A DNA stretch of 64,000 bases from Alphaproteobacteria bacterium (GTDB lineage Bacteria > Pseudomonadota > Alphaproteobacteria > Bin65), in NCBI GenBank assembly GCA_022819985.1, contig JAJEGH010000036.1:54207-118206 (forward strand), written 5' to 3'. This document shows, one piece after another, positions 34,556 to 44,177 of this stretch. The translations under genes were made by a program, and so were the position numbers. How positions within the stretch are numbered: position 1 is the stretch's first letter; each line of letters begins with the position of its first letter. Below the pieces are notes generated by a model that saw only the letters and a program-made list of their open reading frames with translations, was not told the origin of the DNA and made no database searches.

Positions 34556-35296
34556 ATGCGTATCCTGTTGCTGTGCCTGATTCTGGGCCTCATGCTGGGC
34601 TCCGTGCTTGCCGGGCCGCGCGGTCCGGCTTTCGCCGGCGGTATCGAAGACTTCCACCTGAAGGCGGGCGCGGCGATGAAGCATGTCCGCCTCGCGCAAT
34701 TCTACCTGCGCACCGGCAATCTGGCGGTCGCCGGAGCCGAGCTCGACCAGGCGACGGAAAACTGGGCCGCCGTCACCGCGGCGTTCGGCGCGAAGCCGCC
34801 CGGAAAACTCGCCGGGGACAGCGGTTTCGGGGCCGATCTCACGGCAATCGGCGGCGCGCTGGATGCGGCCCTCGCTGCGGTGGACAGGGACGAGCGGGAC
34901 GCCGCCGCCGCCCGGCTGAAACCGGTCGCGGGCCGCCTCGCCGCGCTGCGCAAGCGCAACGGCCTGTGGATTTACAGCGACTGCATCGCGGCCATGAACC
35001 GGGCGATGGACGCCGCCTGGGTCTATCGCCGGAAGCCGCCGGACTTCGGCGACCCCGCGCAAGTCGCCGAGATGGACAAGCGCCTTGCGGCCCTGCAGCA
35101 CTGGTACACGCGGTGCTACCGCGAGGCCGGGCCGCGCGAGCGCGCCAACCCCGCCTTCAAACGCCTGTTCCCCGGCAGCCTGGAAAGCGTCGCAAGCCTG
35201 CTGCGCGCAGCGAAGGACAGGAGCGCGCTGCGCGTTATCAACAATCTGCGCGAGCTGCGCTCCTTCGACCGGCTGATCTGGCTGTACCTGGGATAG
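34556..35296 (+). CDS. Exported helical protein of unknown function
   Basis: 246 residues with a Sec signal peptide (cleavage near residue 28, PAFAGG). The mature protein is helical, with two cysteines (SDCIAAM, TRCYREA) but no CXXCH heme motif, although its helix pattern recalls cytochrome c'-like bundles. It starts 12 nt after the hydrolase gene, so the two form an operon. Not recognised. Confidence 0.65.
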   Translation: MRILLLCLILGLMLGSVLAGPRGPAFAGGIEDFHLKAGAAMKHVRLAQFYLRTGNLAVAGAELDQATENWAAVTAAFGAKPPGKLAGDSGFGADLTAIGGALDAALAAVDRDERDAAAARLKPVAGRLAALRKRNGLWIYSDCIAAMNRAMDAAWVYRRKPPDFGDPAQVAEMDKRLAALQHWYTRCYREAGPRERANPAFKRLFPGSLESVASLLRAAKDRSALRVINNLRELRSFDRLIWLYLG

Positions 35297-35405
35297 GGGC
35301 CGGCGACTTCCCTGTCGAGATAGCTGCTGACGGCGCGCAACCCGGTTTCACGCCTCGAATTCAAGGAATATCAGCCCCATCCGGTCCACGCGATTGCGAC
35401 GGCGG

Positions 35406-36353
35406 TCAGCTGCGCAGCGGCCGGGTAGTCTCCTGCAGAATGTCCGCGAAGGTCTGGCTTACCAGCGTCAATGCAACGCCGCGGCGGGTCACCAGTTCGA
35501 ACTTCGTGCTGAGGCGGTAGGTCGCCGGCAGAATGCTGCGCATGCGCCCGCTCTCCACCCACCTTTCGGCGTAGCCGACGGGCAAATAGCCGATGTGCCA
35601 GCCCGAAAGGATGAGGAACGCCACGCCTTCGATCTGGCGCGCCGTTGCGGTCGACGGCAGATCTCCGGTGAGCGGCGCAACCTGCCGCTCGGACAGGTAG
35701 GCGCGGTGAGCAAGATCGGCCGCCTGCACATCGTTGCGGTCGAGATCGCAGGGAGCCCTGTCGAACAGCGCGTGACCCGCGCCGCAATAGAGTTCGACCG
35801 GATCGTCGTAGAGTGCCTGGTAGACCAGGCCCGGGCGATGCTGGTGGAAGATGCCGATCCCCAGGTTGACCCGGTTTTCCAGAACAGCCCGTTCGATCTC
35901 GTCGGGCGCCAGCGTGTGGAAGTGAATGTGGACCTGCCGGGCCCTGGCCCTGAAGGCCCGGAGCACGTCGGCCAGCGGGTAACCGCGCTTGGTGGCCCAG
36001 TTGTCTATCACCGCGATCGAAAGGTCGCCGACCAGTTCCCCGCGCAGGGCACCCACCGTGGCGCGGAAGCCCTCCAGTGCGGTTGCGAGGTGCTGACAGG
36101 CTTCGTAGACGACCCGTCCCTTATCGGTCAGGTGGAAGCCGACCCGCCCCCGTTGGCAAAGACGCATGCCGAGGCGCCGTTCCAGATCTCCGATCTGGCG
36201 GCTGATGGTCGACTGGCCGACATTCAGGGCGACCTGGGCTGCTGCGAATCCGCCGCACTCCGCTACCGTCATGAAGACCGCGAGCATGTGGAGGTCGGCC
36301 TTGTGAAGACGGGGAGTCCTCGCCTTCGCCGCTTTAGATGATAAATTCTGCAT
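35406..36353 (-). CDS. LysR-family transcriptional regulator
   Basis: 315 residues from the ATG at 36351-36353. The N-terminal winged helix (AVFMTVAECGGFAAAQVALNVGQSTISRQIGDLERRLG) is typical of the family, though the full stretch is longer than can be quoted as a motif. The effector domain follows. It is divergent from the ABC substrate-binding protein gene at 36670 and is the likely regulator of that transport locus. Ligand unknown. Confidence 0.88.
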   Translation of the reverse strand: MQNLSSKAAKARTPRLHKADLHMLAVFMTVAECGGFAAAQVALNVGQSTISRQIGDLERRLGMRLCQRGRVGFHLTDKGRVVYEACQHLATALEGFRATVGALRGELVGDLSIAVIDNWATKRGYPLADVLRAFRARARQVHIHFHTLAPDEIERAVLENRVNLGIGIFHQHRPGLVYQALYDDPVELYCGAGHALFDRAPCDLDRNDVQAADLAHRAYLSERQVAPLTGDLPSTATARQIEGVAFLILSGWHIGYLPVGYAERWVESGRMRSILPATYRLSTKFELVTRRGVALTLVSQTFADILQETTRPLRS

Positions 36354-36669
36354 ATTAAGATTATATGTTTGATGTTTTTTCGAATAAAGAGGGCTCGTAG
36401 CATCGATCAGTTTTGAGGGAACCGCACCGGGAGCAACCCTGTGGCTCGAGACGACGGACGATGCACCCAAGACGCGATTTGAGTGAAATTTCCTCTGTAT
36501 TGGCCGGACACCGGCTGGCGCATCATGCCGGATTCCGATTGCCCGCAGGCCGGAAGGCTTCCGCCCCGATCGGACTGGACGCGCGATCGACAATTCAGCC
36601 GTCGCGGTGGGCGCGCGTCGAAGGCCACGACTTGTGCGGCTCCAAACCAATAGCTCCGAGGAGGTTGCC
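36354..36669. other. Divergent promoter region, LysR/substrate-binding protein
   Basis: 316 bp without a gene. The LysR-proximal 60 bases are AT-rich (runs such as TTTTTT near 36374). A GAGGAGG ribosome site before 36670 marks the substrate-binding protein start. A LysR box was not pinned down. Confidence 0.4.
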
Positions 36670-37644
36670 ATGAAGTTGATCGATCGGTGCCGTGGCCTGT
36701 GCGCGGCTCTGCTTTTCATAGGCGTTTCGCCTTTCGTCGGCGTCGCGTCCGTCAAGGCAGCCGATGTCGTCGTCGGCGTCCCCAACTGGCCGTCGGCCAC
36801 GGCTACCGCGAATATTCTCAAAGTGGTGCTGGAGGATAATCTCGGTCTGGAAGTGGAGCTTCAGAACGGCACAAATCCGGTCATTTTCGAAGCGATGGAT
36901 TCCGGCAGCATGCATGTCCATCCAGAGGTCTGGCTGCCCAACCAGGCCAACCTGCACGCGAAATTCGTCAAATCCAAAAAGACGGTCAGGATGAACCCGA
37001 ACGGCGTGCCTTCGTTTCAGGGTATGTGCGTGACCAAGGCGACCGCGGATCGGACCGGCATCACCAAGGTGTCCGATCTGGCCGATCCCGACATGGCGAA
37101 GAACTTCGATACCAACGGCGACGGCCGGGGCGAGGTCTGGATCGGGGCGTCGGGCTGGGCCTCGACGAATATCGAGAAAATCCGGGCCAAAAGCTACGGC
37201 TACGACGAGACCATGGAGCTGTTGGAAATGGACGAGGCATTGGCGATGGCCAATGTCGACTCAGCCGTCGCGAAGAACGCCAATCACGTCTTCTACTGCT
37301 ACACGCCCAACCACATGTTCGCGCTGCACGACTTGGTGATCCTGAAGGAACCGAAATACGACGCGTCCAAGTGGAAGATCATTCAGCCGACCGACGATCC
37401 GCAATGGCTGGAGAAATCGAGCGCTCCGGTCGCCTGGGATCTCGCCTATCTGCATGTGCACTACGCGGCGTCGCTGGAAAAGAAACATCCGGAAGCGGCG
37501 GCTCTACTGAGCAAGGTCAAGCTGACCACCGATCTGGTCTCCAAGATGACCTTCGCCCTCGTCGTCAAGAAGATGAGCGCGGCCGACTACGCCAAGCAAT
37601 GGGCGAAAGAAAATGCGAAGCTCGTCGAATCCTGGTTGAAATAG
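36670..37644 (+). CDS. Betaine/choline-type ABC transporter substrate-binding protein
   Basis: 324 residues with a Sec signal peptide (about 1-31, SVKAADV) and a strong GAGGAGG site before ATG. OpuAC-type fold: VVVGVPNWPSATATANIL, aromatic residues in HVHPEVWLPNQ and YLHVHYAASL. These proteins bind quaternary amines (glycine betaine, proline betaine, choline). The ATPase and permease genes are at 38938-41530, separated by a hydrolase on the opposite strand. Ligand could instead be a guanidino compound given that neighbour; inference. Confidence 0.87.
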   Translation: MKLIDRCRGLCAALLFIGVSPFVGVASVKAADVVVGVPNWPSATATANILKVVLEDNLGLEVELQNGTNPVIFEAMDSGSMHVHPEVWLPNQANLHAKFVKSKKTVRMNPNGVPSFQGMCVTKATADRTGITKVSDLADPDMAKNFDTNGDGRGEVWIGASGWASTNIEKIRAKSYGYDETMELLEMDEALAMANVDSAVAKNANHVFYCYTPNHMFALHDLVILKEPKYDASKWKIIQPTDDPQWLEKSSAPVAWDLAYLHVHYAASLEKKHPEAAALLSKVKLTTDLVSKMTFALVVKKMSAADYAKQWAKENAKLVESWLK

Positions 37645-37738
37645 TCAGGGGAGTTCGTCGCGCCGGCAGCGCTCTGTAAATTCGGCAGCGTTCGCGACAA
37701 GTGGCTGAATCTGCCGAAATGCGAGCCATGGGAAAACT

Positions 37739-37767
37739 GGGCGATGCGGCAGCATCGCCCTTTTTTT
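37739..37767 (+). terminator. Rho-independent terminator after the substrate-binding protein gene
   Basis: A perfect 9-bp stem GGGCGATGC/GCATCGCCC with loop GGCA, followed by seven T. It ends the 36670 gene just before the convergent hydrolase gene. Confidence 0.85.
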
Positions 37768-37793
37768 GCGAAAATGCCCTTTTCGCGATTTGG

Positions 37794-38678
37794 TCAGGCT
37801 TCGTCCCGATAGAGCGCCAGACTCAGGCAATGAACCCCGCCGCCGCCCAGCGTGAACATCGACATGTCCGGATCGAAAACCTCGAATCCGAGGGCCCGCA
37901 TCCGTTCGTTCAAATCCCGCGCAGCGCGCATCGAAAGCACGCGGTCGTTGCCCAGCGCCACAAGGTTGACGCCGAGGTTCCTGGCTTCCGCATAGCCGAC
38001 CTCCACGAACTCGAAGCCGCGTCCGCGCAGCAGCGCCACCAGCCAGTCCTCCAGCGCATCGACGCAGGCCACGAGCAGCTTCGGCGCCAGCGGCACCACC
38101 AGGCCGTCCATATGGACGAATTCCCGCGAAATGGGCGCCACCACCGCTTCCCATCCCTGTTCGCGCATCCAGGCCGCGACCTGCTCCGAGCCCTCGCGTT
38201 CGGAACGCTCGCCGCTGTATCCGATCAGCACGAATCCCGGCTCCAGTATGTTGAAGTCGCCGCCCTCGAAGTGGCCGGCGGTGACGTAGCGCCAGATCGG
38301 AATGTCGTTATCCTGATAGAATTTGATGGCGGTCACATAGTCGGCGCGGCGGCTCTTGAGTTGCATATGGCAAATGACGGCTCCCCAGGGGGTCATGGCG
38401 CTCGAATCGCGGGCGAAGAAGTTGCGGTGCAATACCTCATCGGAATCGAGGTAGTGGCACACGACGCCGTTCGATTCGTAGATCGAGACCATCTCGGCAT
38501 GCTGGGACATCGCCGTCTGAAGGTTGAATTCAATGCCGGTGTGCTGTTGGTTGTTCAACGTCCGCATTATAATCGGCCCGGCATCAATCCAGCGATAATG
38601 TTCCGGGATGCCGAGGAGTACATCCTTCAATGGGCCGTAATCGTTTTGAATGCCCCAACGGCGAGGATGAGCGATCAA
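37794..38678 (-). CDS. Guanidino-group-modifying hydrolase (dimethylargininase/arginine deiminase family)
   Basis: 294 residues. The pentein-fold active site is intact: HFEGGDFNILEPG with downstream GYSGERSEREG, FVHMDGLVV supplying the His, and the nucleophilic Cys in GGGGVHCLS near the C-terminus. Members convert dimethylarginine to citrulline, arginine to citrulline, or transfer amidino groups. The annotated start is TTG with a weak ribosome site and may be wrong by a few codons. It lies between a betaine-type substrate-binding protein and its ATPase/permease, which suggests that imported substrate is a guanidino or N-methylated compound. Exact reaction uncertain. Confidence 0.82.
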   Translation of the reverse strand: MIAHPRRWGIQNDYGPLKDVLLGIPEHYRWIDAGPIIMRTLNNQQHTGIEFNLQTAMSQHAEMVSIYESNGVVCHYLDSDEVLHRNFFARDSSAMTPWGAVICHMQLKSRRADYVTAIKFYQDNDIPIWRYVTAGHFEGGDFNILEPGFVLIGYSGERSEREGSEQVAAWMREQGWEAVVAPISREFVHMDGLVVPLAPKLLVACVDALEDWLVALLRGRGFEFVEVGYAEARNLGVNLVALGNDRVLSMRAARDLNERMRALGFEVFDPDMSMFTLGGGGVHCLSLALYRDEA

Positions 38679-38937
38679 TGTTTTTGTCTCAGTTTGCTAA
38701 GGTGACAGATTTCTACTGCATTCGGGCAGACACAGTCAAGAGATAAAAGGCTGTCCGGATCGGCATATACTGATATTTTTTTGAAATTTCGCTTGATCCG
38801 AATCGAAAAGTCATTTGAAATGCTAACAGTTCAAATTCAGCGTCTTTTTTGTACGATGAAGGGGGATATTGAAAAATTATCGATTGGCAATGCAGCCCGA
38901 TCCAGGAGATCGAACCGCCTCACCGAAGGCATGTGAA

Positions 38938-39990
38938 ATGAATGAACCGGTCATAAAATTGCAAGGGGTCTGGAAGATTTTCGGCACGCGTACCGAAGAT
39001 GCCATGCGCGCAATTGCGGAAGAGGGCCTCACTAAAGCGCAGACACTCGAACGGTTCGGATGCGTCGTTGGAATCGCAGATTGCTCGTTCGAAGTCCCCC
39101 GCGGCGAAATTTTTTGCGTCATGGGGCTGTCCGGCTCCGGAAAGTCCACGATGGTGCGGCACATCAATCGGCTAATCGAGCCGACCTCCGGTTCCATCGA
39201 GGTGTTGGGGCATGACGTCATGGCACTCGACGATGGAGGGCTGAGGAAGCTGCGCGCCGCGCAAATCGGCATGGTGTTTCAGCACATGGCGCTGTTTCCG
39301 CACCGCACGGTCCGGGACAACGTCGCATTTCCGCTTCAGGTTCAGGGTCTGCCGAAATCCCGGCGCTGGGAGATTTCCCAGCGCTGCCTCAGCCTGGTCA
39401 ATCTCGACGGATACGAAGACCGGTTCCCGAGTGAGCTTTCGGGAGGCATGCAGCAACGGGTAGGACTGGCGCGGGCGCTCGCGTCGGATCCCGAAATTCT
39501 GCTGATGGACGAGCCGTTCTCCGCCCTCGATCCGCTCATCCGGCGGCGGCTTCAAGAACAGTTCATGGCGCTTTCCGCCGAATTGAACAAGACCACGGTC
39601 TTCATCACACACGATCTGGATGAAGCCATCCGTATCGGAAGCCGTATCGCTATCATGAACGATGGCCGGATCATCCAGATCGGCACGCCGGAAGAGATCG
39701 TCACCAATCCGATCGACGATTATGTGCGGGATTTCGTGGAAGGTATTTCTACTCTGAAGCTGGTTTTCGCCCATACAATAATGGAGCCGATCGAAGAATA
39801 TAAAATTGGTCCCGGTGAAAATTTAAGGCAGTCCATCAGGGCTGCAGACACTGTTGACCTAAGCGAACTCATCGACTTGTCCATAACGACGGATCAGCCA
39901 ATTGTAATTACACAAGAAGGCAAGGACGTAGGCGTCATAAACAAATCGACGCTTCTGAACGGTATCAAGGGCGGTAACAGAGATGAATGA
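38938..39990 (+). CDS. Betaine-type ABC transporter ATP-binding protein (ProV/OpuAA-like)
   Basis: 350 residues from the ATG at 38938. Walker A GLSGSGKST, signature LSGGMQQRVGLARA, Walker B ILLMDEPFSALD and switch His in ITHD are all there. A short C-terminal CBS-like regulatory region follows. It energises uptake with the permease overlapping it by 8 nt and the substrate-binding protein at 36670. Confidence 0.92.
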   Translation: MNEPVIKLQGVWKIFGTRTEDAMRAIAEEGLTKAQTLERFGCVVGIADCSFEVPRGEIFCVMGLSGSGKSTMVRHINRLIEPTSGSIEVLGHDVMALDDGGLRKLRAAQIGMVFQHMALFPHRTVRDNVAFPLQVQGLPKSRRWEISQRCLSLVNLDGYEDRFPSELSGGMQQRVGLARALASDPEILLMDEPFSALDPLIRRRLQEQFMALSAELNKTTVFITHDLDEAIRIGSRIAIMNDGRIIQIGTPEEIVTNPIDDYVRDFVEGISTLKLVFAHTIMEPIEEYKIGPGENLRQSIRAADTVDLSELIDLSITTDQPIVITQEGKDVGVINKSTLLNGIKGGNRDE

Positions 39991-41530
39991 AACCCGGAAC
40001 TCCAATGAAACGCTCAATCTGACCGGCTCAGTGGGCAGTTTCGTCCGTTCCCGGCAGGAATATTATTACCGGGAATTTGAGAAAATTCAGGCGGCAAAAA
40101 GGTTTCCCTGGCCGTGGAATACGACGGCGGCGCTGGCGGGGCCGTTTTGGGGCTCTTCGCGCGGCATGTGGGGCTTTTTCTGGACGTTCCTTATCCTCGA
40201 AGTTCTTGCATTCGTCCAGATTGGCAGGGGTTGGTGGGGCGATCTGGGGGCGGACAAGCTCGCCAGGCTGGAGCGCCTTACACTCAAGTCGAATGAATTC
40301 ATGGCGAAGTACAATGCCGCGATCGCGGCTGGAGATCCCGATGCGGCCTCACATTTGAACCGTGCGGAAAACCTCAAGAAGATTGCCAGCCGCGTTGCCG
40401 AAGAAGCTGCGCTCGCAGCCGAGGGAGCGACAACGATTCTCCTCACCGGCATTGCTCTGTTGATCGGCCTGCGCCTGATCCAAGGCTTCTACGCCAACCT
40501 GCGCTACGAGAAACAATATCTGAGCTGGAGAGCCAATCCTTCCGGAACCGTCGCGGGCGTGAGCTGGATGCGTGTCGGGCTCGCAGGAATGCTGTGGCTG
40601 GCGATCGTGCCGCTCACCCTCTACCGGTTCACGGTCGGCAAAATCGATCCCGGGCTGGAACCCTACGTCGCCGGCTTTCCCATCGAGAGAAGGGCCTACT
40701 ACGCGCCCGTGTCCGAATGGCTGGACTCCGGGTTCGACTGGCTATCGATCGAGGGGGCCGGCGTTTTCGACGGTGTCGTTTCCGCTATCAGAACTTTGGT
40801 AGGCGGGCTGGAAACGGTGTTGGTCGACGCGCCATGGCCGGTGGTCATGACGGTCATCGTCGTTGTCGCGTGGCGGCTGGCCGGTCCCCGCGTCGCGGTG
40901 TTTACAGCCGTCGCGCTGGCCTATCTGGCCCTGTTCGGTCTTTGGGAGACGAGCATGGTGACAGTCGCCTTGCTCGGCGCCGCCGCATTTCTTTGCGTGC
41001 TATTCGGAATCCCGCTTGGAATCTGGTTCGGCAAGAACCAGAGGGCGTACAACGCGGCTCAGCCGGTGCTCGATTTCATGCAGACGATGCCGGCGTTCGT
41101 TTACCTGATTCCGATCATTGCCTTCTTCGGCACGGGAAAGCCGCCGGGTGTGCTGGCGACGCTCGTCTTCGGAATGCCGCCCGTTATTCGCCTGACCGCC
41201 CTCGGCATTCGCGGCGTTCCGGAAAGAACCAGAGAGGCCGCGATCGCGTTCGGCTGCACCCGGTGGACACTGCTCAAGGATGTCGAGATTCCGCTCGCGC
41301 TGCCGTCGATCATGACCGGGATCAATCAGACCATCCTGATGTGCCTGTCCATGGTCGTGATTGCGTCACTCATCGGCGCGAAGGGTCTGGGGCAGGACGT
41401 GCTCATCGCTCTCCAGTACGCGGCCAAGGGACAGGGCATGCTGGCCGGTCTCGCGATTCTATTCTGCGCGATGGTCATCGATCGCATCGTACAGGGACAC
41501 TACAAGCGCTCGGCGGTACATCGCCGGTAA
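39983..41530 (+). CDS. Betaine-type ABC permease (ProW-like) with extra N-terminal domain
   Basis: 515 residues, much longer than a usual ProW/OpuAB permease (roughly 280-350). The C-terminal 250 residues are the permease, with the EAA motif region RTREAAIAFGCTRWTLLKDVEIPLALP in shorter form and the usual membrane helices. The N-terminal 200 residues contain a Trp/Pro-rich membrane-associated segment (FPWPWNTTAALAGPFWGSS, GMWGFFWTFLI) like DUF2628 proteins and a further pair of helices. Overlaps the ATPase gene by 8 nt. Confidence 0.85.
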   Translation: MNETRNSNETLNLTGSVGSFVRSRQEYYYREFEKIQAAKRFPWPWNTTAALAGPFWGSSRGMWGFFWTFLILEVLAFVQIGRGWWGDLGADKLARLERLTLKSNEFMAKYNAAIAAGDPDAASHLNRAENLKKIASRVAEEAALAAEGATTILLTGIALLIGLRLIQGFYANLRYEKQYLSWRANPSGTVAGVSWMRVGLAGMLWLAIVPLTLYRFTVGKIDPGLEPYVAGFPIERRAYYAPVSEWLDSGFDWLSIEGAGVFDGVVSAIRTLVGGLETVLVDAPWPVVMTVIVVVAWRLAGPRVAVFTAVALAYLALFGLWETSMVTVALLGAAAFLCVLFGIPLGIWFGKNQRAYNAAQPVLDFMQTMPAFVYLIPIIAFFGTGKPPGVLATLVFGMPPVIRLTALGIRGVPERTREAAIAFGCTRWTLLKDVEIPLALPSIMTGINQTILMCLSMVVIASLIGAKGLGQDVLIALQYAAKGQGMLAGLAILFCAMVIDRIVQGHYKRSAVHRR

Positions 41531-41651
41531 GGCCGGTCGTGCGCAGACGATATTGAGAAGGTGTAGCGCGGTGACGACGGCGCACGGTCAATCGTCAGGG
41601 ACAGCACCGAAGCGGGACGAAAACGCCAGGGCCCGCATCCGTTCCCGTCCC

Positions 41652-42395
41652 CTACCCCGCCAGCTTCGCCAGGCCGGGAAAGGCCTCCTGGATCCAGAAG
41701 CCGATCTCGTTCAGCGAGCCGGTGATGAACAGGAGGCCGGTGAGGATGAGGAGGGCGCCGAGCGCGCGCTCGACCCACGGGATGAAGCGGCGGAAGCGTT
41801 TCATGAAACGGAGGAACGCCCCGGCGAAGAGCGCGGCGATCAGGAACGGCACGCCGATGCCGAGCGCGTAGACGCCGAGCAGGAAGCCGCCTTCCAGCGC
41901 CGTTTCCTTGCCCGCGGCCATCATCAGGATACCGGTCAGCACCGGGCCGACGCAGGGTGTCCAGCCGAAGGCGAAGGCCAGCCCGATGACATAGCCGCCG
42001 GCCGCGCCCGCCGGTTTGCGGTCGACCTGGAAGCGCGCCTCGCGGAACAGGAAGCCGATCCGGAAAACGCCGATGAAGTGCAGGCCGAGGACGATGATCA
42101 GCACGCCGGCAACGGTCGCCAGAATGTCGATATTGTCGCCGACGAAGCGCCCGATGGCGGACGCCGCCAGCCCCATGGCGACGAATACCGTCGTAAAGCC
42201 GAGGACGAAGAAGACGGCGGCGCGGAAGACCTTGAGCGCCTTGGCCCGGTCGGTCTGCCCTTCGACGTCGATCTGGTCGAGCGTGATGCCGCCGAGATAG
42301 GCGAGATAGGGCGGCACGATCGGCAGGATGCAGGGCGACAGAAAAGTCAGGATGCCGGCCAGCAGGACGCCGGGATAGCTGATATCCTCCAGCAC
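41652..42395 (-). CDS. soxV: SoxV/CcdA-type thiol-disulfide transport protein
   Basis: 247 residues from a GTG start; six hydrophobic segments. The two functional cysteines are C22 (FLSPCILP) and C148 (WTPCVGP), as in CcdA/SoxV. It moves reductant from cytoplasmic thioredoxin across the membrane to periplasmic SoxW/SoxS and so keeps SoxYZ active. It is the 3'-most gene of the sox operon (soxX-Y-Z-A-B-V order on the minus strand). Confidence 0.85.
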   Translation of the reverse strand: MLEDISYPGVLLAGILTFLSPCILPIVPPYLAYLGGITLDQIDVEGQTDRAKALKVFRAAVFFVLGFTTVFVAMGLAASAIGRFVGDNIDILATVAGVLIIVLGLHFIGVFRIGFLFREARFQVDRKPAGAAGGYVIGLAFAFGWTPCVGPVLTGILMMAAGKETALEGGFLLGVYALGIGVPFLIAALFAGAFLRFMKRFRRFIPWVERALGALLILTGLLFITGSLNEIGFWIQEAFPGLAKLAG

Positions 42396-42406
42396 GGCCG
42401 GCCGGC

Positions 42407-44092
42407 TCAGGCGCCGCTGACGCGGATCTTGCCGCGTGCGGGCTGCGTAACGGTCTTCTTGCGCGCGATATAGCCGGCGACGACATCCCAGACCGGCGGG
42501 CCCTTGGTGTCGGGGTTGACCGAGGCCCAGCCGGACACCGTGTATTCCTTCGCCGGGTCGATCGCCGCGCCGTTGCGCATCAGCGTCATGTTGGAAATAC
42601 GGTGGCCGATCTTCCGGCCGATATCGATGTCGTAGTTCAGCCCGCCGACGCGCACCATGTCCCCGCCCTGCTGATAATAGGGGTCCGGGTTGAAGATGTT
42701 GTCGGCCACGTCTTCCAGCACGGTCTTGAGGAACGCGCCGGTGAATTTGATCCGGTAGGCCGCCGGATAGGTGATCGCCGTCTGGTTGTAGACGTCGTTC
42801 AGGGAGATGTCCTGCCCGGGCAGCAGCGACGCGCCCCAGCGGAAGCCCGGCGACAGCGAAATCTCGGCGTCCCGCTCTTCGAGCAGGGCATTGCAGATCA
42901 GGTCGTCGAAGGTGCCGTTGAAATTGCCCCGGCGGTAGAGCAGCGTATCGGTCCGGCCGATCACCTTCTCCGTCACCGCCCGGTGCGGCGCGCGCAGCTT
43001 ATCGAGCAGCGCCTTCATCTTCGGGTCCGGCGCGATGGCGTCGCTGAACAGCGGAATCAGCCGGTAGCGGAAGCCGGCGACCTTGCGGTTCTTCACCTCC
43101 AGGTCGAGGCGCGACAGGTATTTGCCGTGGGAGCCGGAGGCGATGAGCAGGGTATCGCGCACCTGCACCGCCTCGGGCAGCGCGTCGTGGGTATGGCCGG
43201 TCAGGATGACGTCGATGCCGTCGACCCGCGACGCCAGCTTGCGGTCGACGTCGAAGCCGTTATGGCTCAACAGAACGACCAGATCGGCTTTCTTCCGGGC
43301 CGCCGCCACGGTTTTGCGGATTTCCTTTTCGCGGATGCCGAACGACCAGTTTTCGATCAGGTGGCGCGGGTTGGCGATCGGCGTGAAGGGGAAAGCCTGG
43401 CCGATAACGGCGATATTGACGCCGCCGCGCTCGAAATACTGCGTGCTCTCGAAGACGCCCTCGTTCCATTCCGTATCGCGCACATTGCCGGCGAGGAAGG
43501 GGAATTTCAGTTCGTCCTCGACGATTTCCTGCACCCGGTCGGTGCCGTAGGTGAATTCCCAATGGGCGGTCATCACATCGACGCCAAGAGCGTTCATGGC
43601 CTCGACCATGCTGCCGCCGCGCGTCTTCAGCGAAACATAATCGCCCTGCCAGGTGTCGCCGCCGTCGAGCAGCAGCGTCCTGCCGGGGCGTTCGGCGCGG
43701 ATGGCCGCGACCGCCGTCGCCATGCGGTCGATCCCGCCGAGCCGGCCATAGGACGCCGCCAGCCGGGCGAAGTCGACGTTCGAAAGCGCATAGGCCTCCG
43801 CACTGCCCGGCTTCAGCCCGTATTTCTTCAACAGCGCCGCGCCGGTGATATGCGGCGGCAGCCCCTTGACCGCTCCGACCCCGAGGTTCACCGACGGTTC
43901 GCGGAAATAGAGCGGCGAGAGCTGGGCGTGGATATCGGTGAAATGCAGCAGGGTCACCTGCCCGACCGGTTCGAAGGCGAGCAGTTTCTCCTGCGTCAGC
44001 TTCTGCTGCGCGGCCAGCCGGCCCAGCGAACCCGACCCGGCGAGCAGGGCCGCAGCGGCGCCGGCCGTCGCGAAATCCCGGCGGGTAATCAT
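42407..44092 (-). CDS. soxB: SoxB thiol sulfate esterase
   Basis: 561 residues with a Tat signal (MITRRDFATAG). Metallophosphatase-type metal sites are TDIHAQ, LLLDGGDTWQG, LSHNGFDVDRK and LTGHTHD, with a 5'-nucleotidase C-terminal domain. SoxB hydrolyses the sulfonate group from SoxY-cysteine-S-thiosulfonate in the periplasm, releasing sulfate. Encoded between soxA and soxV. Confidence 0.95.
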   Translation of the reverse strand: MITRRDFATAGAAAALLAGSGSLGRLAAQQKLTQEKLLAFEPVGQVTLLHFTDIHAQLSPLYFREPSVNLGVGAVKGLPPHITGAALLKKYGLKPGSAEAYALSNVDFARLAASYGRLGGIDRMATAVAAIRAERPGRTLLLDGGDTWQGDYVSLKTRGGSMVEAMNALGVDVMTAHWEFTYGTDRVQEIVEDELKFPFLAGNVRDTEWNEGVFESTQYFERGGVNIAVIGQAFPFTPIANPRHLIENWSFGIREKEIRKTVAAARKKADLVVLLSHNGFDVDRKLASRVDGIDVILTGHTHDALPEAVQVRDTLLIASGSHGKYLSRLDLEVKNRKVAGFRYRLIPLFSDAIAPDPKMKALLDKLRAPHRAVTEKVIGRTDTLLYRRGNFNGTFDDLICNALLEERDAEISLSPGFRWGASLLPGQDISLNDVYNQTAITYPAAYRIKFTGAFLKTVLEDVADNIFNPDPYYQQGGDMVRVGGLNYDIDIGRKIGHRISNMTLMRNGAAIDPAKEYTVSGWASVNPDTKGPPVWDVVAGYIARKKTVTQPARGKIRVSGA

Positions 44093-44177
44093 CGGGTTTC
44101 CTCTCCCCGAACGCCGCAAACGAAAGGGGCGGCCGGCCTGCCGGCCCGGCCGCCCCTCAACGGCGTTTCGATAAAGC

